46,761 bases of DNA, from assembly GCA_900551615.1 (NCBI GenBank), contig URWN01000010.1, positions 1 through 46,761 of the forward strand. Reading direction: 5' to 3'. The stretch's first letter is position 1, and every line of letters starts with the position of its first letter. The DNA comes from an uncultured Clostridium sp. (GTDB lineage: Bacteria; Bacillota; Clostridia; TANB77; CAG-508). The notes below the pieces were generated by a model. That model searched no databases. It was not told the origin of the DNA and saw only the letters and a program-made list of their open reading frames with translations. This document shows, one piece after another, positions 41,789-46,761 of the stretch. The position numbers were made by a program, and so were the translations under genes.

Positions 41789-44700
41789 TTATAATACAAA
41801 TTTCTTAATTAATACAATTCCACCTGCAATTGTTACTAAAACTGCAAAGCTTAAAGTAATATATAATTGTGCACGACCTGTTGATATTGATAATAACACT
41901 GGTGCATCATCTATATCATCTTCACCTGCTTTTTTATTATTTGGTGTTGAATCTCTATCAGGCACATGTTTATCATTATAATCTTCTGATATTTCAGCAG
42001 TATTTACTTTTAATCCTAAATTATTTTTGTCATTTTTCCATGTAAGTAATACTTCAACTTCTGCACTTTGTCCTGGTTGTAATAATGTATTTTCTAATTT
42101 TCTTGTAGTTATAATATTATTTCCTTCATCTTTCCAATCTGGATTATCTTTTGCATCAAATTTTAATCCTTCTGGAATATAATCTTTAATTTGTTTTGCA
42201 TATCCTGCTATGTCACCCTCATTTGTTACTCTAATTGAATATCTAAATTTAACAGTTAATGAGCTTAATTTCTTTCTATTTAATTCTACTTTAACAACTT
42301 GTTCTGGATCATCTTCTGCTTTATGTCCTGTTTGTGTTACTGTTTCTTTTCCATTTTCTATTACAATAGCTTGTGTTACCCATTTTCTTAATGCTAAGTC
42401 GAATTCTGTTAGTTTTACATATTCTTTATCTTGATCATCTTCACCATCTATCCATTTGTCTGGTGTTGAGTCTATATCATCTACAGGGTTACCATCTTTA
42501 TCTGTATCATCTGATATTTGTGCAGAGTTTACTAATATTTTGCTTGAACCATTTGGTTCTGTTACTTTAAATGCTATTTTTACATCTGCATAATCAGGGT
42601 TTGTTTCAGATATTTCTTTACTTCCATCAAAAGCTGTTAGTAATGCTGGATTTTCTTTTAATTCAGAATTCTCCTTCATCCTTGCTTCACCTTGTTCTTT
42701 TGATAGATAATCTGTTGTTAATTTTGTTGCTTCTTTTACATCTGTTGTTTCTTTTCCGTCTTTGTCATACATTACCCATCTATATTCTTTATTTAATGAA
42801 TTATCTGGTAAATATTCTAGTCCATCTGGTATATCATCAGATACTTTTGAAGCATATCCATCTATTTCACCTTCATTAAATACTCTTATTGTGTATGTAA
42901 CTATATCACCTGTTACAACATCTAGTGGGTCTTTTGTATGTTCATAAGTTATTTTATTATTTTCTTTATCATATTTAACTTGTGGTATTCTTGTTGTTAC
43001 ATCTTTATCACTTATATTTGTTATAAATTTTCTTAATGCTAAATCGAATTTTTTAACAACTAATTTTTCAAAGTCATCATCATCTTCTTGTCCTGGTATA
43101 TAATCACCTGTTTCGTCATCTTTATATGATGGTAAGTCTTTGTCTGCTGGTAATATAACATTATCTTCTTTAGAGTCCCTATCTGTTACATCTTTTTTAT
43201 TTTCATCTTTGTATTTTGTTATATCTGCAATATTTGTAATTTTTCCTTCTGCTTTATCTGTTACTTTACACATGATTGGAACTTCTTTGTATGATAATAT
43301 TATTTTTCCTTCTTCGTCTTTTGATGTCTTGTTAATTATATAATTATCTAAGTAATTTGTAGTAACTGTTCTTCCATCTTCAGATACTTTCCATCCATAT
43401 TTTTTATTGAAGTCTCCATTAACAAATTCTAAATATGATGGTAAATGGTCTTTTATTTCACTTGCATAACCATCTATGCTTCCTTCGTTATATACTCTTA
43501 ACATATATACTACAATGTCATTTTTTGCAACTTCTACAGGTTTTTTTGTATGATTATAAATTGCTGTTGTTATTAATTTTCCATTTTCGTCTATTGTATT
43601 TAATTTTGATGTATCAACTATTGGTGCTCTTGTATATGAACCATTTGAATTTTTTAAGTAATCAGAATCTTTTAAATCTGTATCTTTTCCTACTGCTATG
43701 ATGAATTTTCTTAATGCTAAATCAAATGATTGTAAAATAATATTGTCATAGTCTTCGTCGTCTTCATATTTTATCCATTTTTCTGTGTCTGAGTCTCTAT
43801 CATCTATAGGATTTCCATCTTTGTCTGTGTCTCCTGTTATTGCTGCTTCGTTTCTTATTATTGAAGTTACATCATTAGCTGCTGTGACTTTCATATATAC
43901 AGATACTTCTTTATAGTCTGGATTTTTATCATTTATTGTATTTACATATCCTTTTGTTTTATCAAATGCTTTTATTAAGTTAGCACCTTCTGTTGCTTTT
44001 TCTGCACCTTTTCCTTTTGCTAAATAGTCTGTTGTTATTAATTCAATTTTGTTTGTTTCTTTATTTATAGTTTTTATATCCCAAATTCCTTGGTTATACT
44101 TAATTGCTTCTTTTTCTTCTTTTGATAATGTTGTGTCTGCTTCTAGGTCACTGTCAACTTTTTCAGACCACATAAATTCTAATCCTTCTGGTACGTCTTC
44201 AGTTATTTCTGAAGCATATCCGTCAACATCACCTTCATTATATACTCTTAATGTATATTTTACTATGTCTCCATTTTTTACTGATACTGGTTCTTTATCT
44301 AATTTGTAACCAGCTGTTGTTGCTGTACCATTTGCTAATTTTGTTACATCAACACCCATTATCCTATCTGGTACTTTTGTACCATTTACATCATAAATTC
44401 TTTTTACTAATTTTAAGTCAAATTGATAGTTTTTAACTTTAACATATAGATTTCCATCTGCATTTACTTCTACTGTTGCACTATCTCCTTTTGTTGATGT
44501 TACATCATTTCCATTAGCATCTAAAATTTTACGAGTTATACTTTTTACTTTATATGTATTTCCTTCTAATGTTTTTTCAACTGTTACTATTATTTTTCCA
44601 TTAAATTTACAATATTCATCTGGAGCTACTGTTTCTTCAATTGTATATACATCATTTGTTGAAACATTGCTTGAATTTATTTTTACTGCATTTGCTATTG

Positions 44701-46456
44701 TTAATTTTCCAACAACTTCTTTTGTTTCTCCATTTACTTTGAATGTTGCTTTACTATTTAATTGTTCACCATTTGCATCTTCTTTTACTAATACTAAATT
44801 ATATGAACCTTCATCTTGTTTATTTATAATTAATTTTTCAAAGTCATCATCATCTTGTTGTCCTTTATAATAATTATTTGAGTCTGTTAAATCTTGTTTA
44901 TTGTTGTTTCCTGTATAATTTTCCATATTGTTTTTATTTACATTTGGTATTGTTGATGGTTCTGAATCTCTATCTTTTCCATTTTGATTTGTTATTGTTA
45001 GTTTGCTTACTGCATCATATTCTTCTGAAATCCATGCAACATTTGTTAAAACTGTTGCTTTAGTAGTATTTGGTGTTGCTACAACTGTACATTCAATTTC
45101 TATTGTGTCTGAATCTAAAGTTTTTCCGTCATATGCATTTAAGTTTTGTTCACCTGTTGTTGTAAATGTAGCTTTATTTGTTGATTCATCATATGCTACT
45201 GTGTAAGTATTACCTTTTGTTGATGTTACTGTTCCTGTTGTTTTTAAAGTTAATCCTGTTGGTAATTGATCTACAATTTTTGTTGCTCTTCCTGCTTTTT
45301 CACCTTCATTATATACAGTTAATTTATATGTTACTACACTTCCTGTTGTTACTGTAACAGGATCTTTTTTGTGTTTATATGTGGCTGTTGTTCCTGAATT
45401 TAATGTTGATAAATCTATATTTGGTACTCTTGAACTTGCTCCACTTAATTCTGTTCCATTTACTTTTGTTATATATTTTCTTAAAGCTAAGTCAAAATCT
45501 TTTGTTTCTGGTGTTCTTTCTATTAAAATTATTGGTTGTGTATTTTGTATAGATGGATTTGCATATAATGTAACTTTTGTTCTTGAGTTTGCTGTTCCAT
45601 TTGCATATGATGATGCATTCGCATTTGCTGTTTTAATTAAGTAATTATATAATAAAACCGCTTGTTCTTGTCTGTCTAAACCTGCACCTGTTTGAGATCC
45701 AAAACTATTCATATGTAAATCATAATCACTTAAACTTCTATATGATGTACCATTTTGAGCCATTTCTAATGTCCTATAGAATAGCCATGAAGTTTTGTTA
45801 TCTCCAAATTGATCATATACTTTTGCAAAAGCTGTATCATCATGGTTTGTAAAATACCACATTGCAGCTTGTTGAACTGCTTCTATATCACTATCTGTTA
45901 TAAGATTTTCATAACCGTCTTCATGATTAGCATCATAAGCATATATCCCAGCAGCATTTAATAATGCTGTTTTTTCTTCGTCTGTTGATACGCCTTTTAA
46001 ATATACTAAATCAGTTAATGCTAATAAATTATTATAATAACTACTATTAACTAAATTTTGTAATACAGCATTACCAGATGATGCTATTTCAGCTTTTTCT
46101 GTTTTAAAGTCATATGATATTGTATATTCTGCTTTCGTTGTTGTATCGCTGAAACCTATTCCCGCTCTTACACAGTAATAGTTTCCAGTTACATATGTAT
46201 TACTTGTTTTATTATCATATTTTACAATTTGCCATATTTTAGCTCCAACTATTGATTCTGTTGTTGAACCATTTGCTAGTGGATTTCCTATAGCATATGC
46301 CAAATTTTCTGGCGTTGTTCCCTTTCTGTATTCATTTATTCCAAAATACATTGGTGTTGTAAGTGGTGTTTTTGCTTTTACCGTATTTGGAATTGTCATA
46401 AGTAAAATAGCTAGTACTATACTTATTAGTGATAAGGTTATTTTTTTCTTACTCAT
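41789..46456 (-). CDS. Giant thioester-domain surface protein with five repeated Ig-like domains
   Basis: 1555 residues. Signal peptide (1-29), then a thioester (TQXA-type) domain: Cys95 in GNYYCVRAG and Gln195 in AVQQAAMWYFTNHDD would form the reactive bond used for covalent adhesion. Five repeats follow, each opening FDLALRK or FDLKLVK (about 350, 680, 925, 1150, 1375) and carrying VYNEGE.DGYA and D.DS.P..W or D.DS..E motifs, plus one SpaA/Cna-B-like domain (LVLVKEDANGEQLNSKATF, about 560-640). The C terminus is a membrane helix (about 1527-1550) ending KKFVL, with no LPxTG motif. Probably a cell-surface adhesin or stalk. Start follows AAAGGAGA. Confidence 0.85.
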   Translation of the reverse strand: MSKKKITLSLISIVLAILLMTIPNTVKAKTPLTTPMYFGINEYRKGTTPENLAYAIGNPLANGSTTESIVGAKIWQIVKYDNKTSNTYVTGNYYCVRAGIGFSDTTTKAEYTISYDFKTEKAEIASSGNAVLQNLVNSSYYNNLLALTDLVYLKGVSTDEEKTALLNAAGIYAYDANHEDGYENLITDSDIEAVQQAAMWYFTNHDDTAFAKVYDQFGDNKTSWLFYRTLEMAQNGTSYRSLSDYDLHMNSFGSQTGAGLDRQEQAVLLYNYLIKTANANASSYANGTANSRTKVTLYANPSIQNTQPIILIERTPETKDFDLALRKYITKVNGTELSGASSRVPNIDLSTLNSGTTATYKHKKDPVTVTTGSVVTYKLTVYNEGEKAGRATKIVDQLPTGLTLKTTGTVTSTKGNTYTVAYDESTNKATFTTTGEQNLNAYDGKTLDSDTIEIECTVVATPNTTKATVLTNVAWISEEYDAVSKLTITNQNGKDRDSEPSTIPNVNKNNMENYTGNNNKQDLTDSNNYYKGQQDDDDFEKLIINKQDEGSYNLVLVKEDANGEQLNSKATFKVNGETKEVVGKLTIANAVKINSSNVSTNDVYTIEETVAPDEYCKFNGKIIVTVEKTLEGNTYKVKSITRKILDANGNDVTSTKGDSATVEVNADGNLYVKVKNYQFDLKLVKRIYDVNGTKVPDRIMGVDVTKLANGTATTAGYKLDKEPVSVKNGDIVKYTLRVYNEGDVDGYASEITEDVPEGLEFMWSEKVDSDLEADTTLSKEEKEAIKYNQGIWDIKTINKETNKIELITTDYLAKGKGAEKATEGANLIKAFDKTKGYVNTINDKNPDYKEVSVYMKVTAANDVTSIIRNEAAITGDTDKDGNPIDDRDSDTEKWIKYEDDEDYDNIILQSFDLALRKFIIAVGKDTDLKDSDYLKNSNGSYTRAPIVDTSKLNTIDENGKLITTAIYNHTKKPVEVAKNDIVVYMLRVYNEGSIDGYASEIKDHLPSYLEFVNGDFNKKYGWKVSEDGRTVTTNYLDNYIINKTSKDEEGKIILSYKEVPIMCKVTDKAEGKITNIADITKYKDENKKDVTDRDSKEDNVILPADKDLPSYKDDETGDYIPGQEDDDDFEKLVVKKFDLALRKFITNISDKDVTTRIPQVKYDKENNKITYEHTKDPLDVVTGDIVTYTIRVFNEGEIDGYASKVSDDIPDGLEYLPDNSLNKEYRWVMYDKDGKETTDVKEATKLTTDYLSKEQGEARMKENSELKENPALLTAFDGSKEISETNPDYADVKIAFKVTEPNGSSKILVNSAQISDDTDKDGNPVDDIDSTPDKWIDGEDDQDKEYVKLTEFDLALRKWVTQAIVIENGKETVTQTGHKAEDDPEQVVKVELNRKKLSSLTVKFRYSIRVTNEGDIAGYAKQIKDYIPEGLKFDAKDNPDWKDEGNNIITTRKLENTLLQPGQSAEVEVLLTWKNDKNNLGLKVNTAEISEDYNDKHVPDRDSTPNNKKAGEDDIDDAPVLLSISTGRAQLYITLSFAVLVTIAGGIVLIKKFVL

Positions 46457-46761
46457 CTTAAATCTTCTCCTTTTATTTAAATAACTTTAATTTTATTTTA
46501 TTTCATTAAATTATTGAAGTCAATAGCTTTTTTTTGGTTTTTTTCATGAATTTTTTTTGCCTTCTAAGTACTTACGGAAGTACCTTTTGAGCATTTTATT
46601 TTTTTTTACGCTCACATTACAATTATATTACATTTTTGTTACAAAATCAATATTTATGTAAAATGTTTATTATTTTTTTATAATTTTACTAGGGCTATAC
46701 CAATTTCCGTCGTTTATTGTTCTAATAATATTAATAATTTTATTTTATTATACATATATTT
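46457..46761 (-). other. Leader and upstream region of the surface protein gene
   Basis: Includes an about 160-nt untranslated leader with one small hairpin (GTACTT-ACGG-AAGTAC, 46568-46583). The hairpin loop and size do not match any riboswitch I know. Beyond the promoter, to the window edge, I see nothing further. Confidence 0.5.
46622..46650 (-). promoter_or_regulatory. Promoter of the surface protein gene
   Basis: On the minus strand TTGATT (46645-46650), 17-bp spacer, TATAAT (46622-46627). Confidence 0.8.

Noticed and set aside
46560..46590. Riboswitch in the leader of the surface protein gene
   Set aside because: Only a 6-bp hairpin is present and no conserved riboswitch core is recognisable.
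1..46761. tRNA, rRNA genes and CRISPR arrays
   Set aside because: I looked for conserved rRNA segments, tRNA-like cloverleaf ends and regularly spaced direct repeats and saw none.

Overview
The window comes from the chromosome of a very low G+C, strictly anaerobic member of the Firmicutes (Clostridia-like). The dcw cell-wall cluster (mraZ-rsmH-ftsL-ftsI ... murE-mraY-ftsW-murG), the holB-ricT pair, a MurE with the meso-diaminopimelate signature, a four-subunit pyruvate:ferredoxin oxidoreductase, pyruvate formate-lyase and a CwlD-like amidase all fit this. Strong TTGACA/TATAAT-type promoters with 17-bp spacers and GGAGG ribosome sites are common. I found no tRNA, rRNA or CRISPR. The species cannot be named from the sequence; an uncultured gut Clostridia lineage is my inference.

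Layout. 1-1055: a cut-off pilin-like surface protein gene and a divergent small HTH gene. 1180-4420: por operon (gamma, delta, alpha, beta). 4408-5585: a REP-associated (RAYT/Y1) transposase with its own REP ends. 5595-8341: ferredoxin, ricT, holB and lepB on the minus strand. 8458-12065: a small membrane protein, a large pilin-like/SUMF1-like surface protein and its divergent HTH gene. 12084-24925: histidine kinase plus the dcw cluster on the minus strand, interrupted by a 148-bp REP doublet, a MITE-like element and a plus-strand TPM-lemA pair whose codon use looks foreign. 25231-27770: accessory regulators, a transposase-like remnant and a third pilin-like gene. 28047-31113: pflB-pflA. 31160-41675: minus-strand RNA modification (rluB, rluD), S1, SSB, membrane, cell-wall hydrolase and signalling genes. 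41789-46456: a 1555-residue thioester-domain surface protein.

The most striking observation is that four genes (the large pilin-like gene, ftsW, a NodB-type deacetylase and a CwlD-like amidase) are each split by a +1 frameshift, and at all four the break falls on an in-frame CGG codon. Skipping the C and reading the next three bases as a glycine codon (GGA or GGT) restores the full family sequence. In my hand scan CGG is otherwise almost absent as a codon: three cases in the foreign-looking TPM-lemA pair, one near the end of a small HTH gene and one in an unknown gene. This suggests CGG-directed +1 frameshifting. Three of the four proteins act on peptidoglycan, and the deacetylase and amidase are adjacent, as expected for partners in spore-cortex muramic-lactam formation.

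A second theme is REP-like palindromes. Three genes (porB, ftsW, rluD) take their last codons and their TAG stop from such elements. A third theme is three pilin-like genes, each beside a divergently oriented small DNA-binding protein gene; one promoter carries a perfect 14-bp palindrome inside its spacer.
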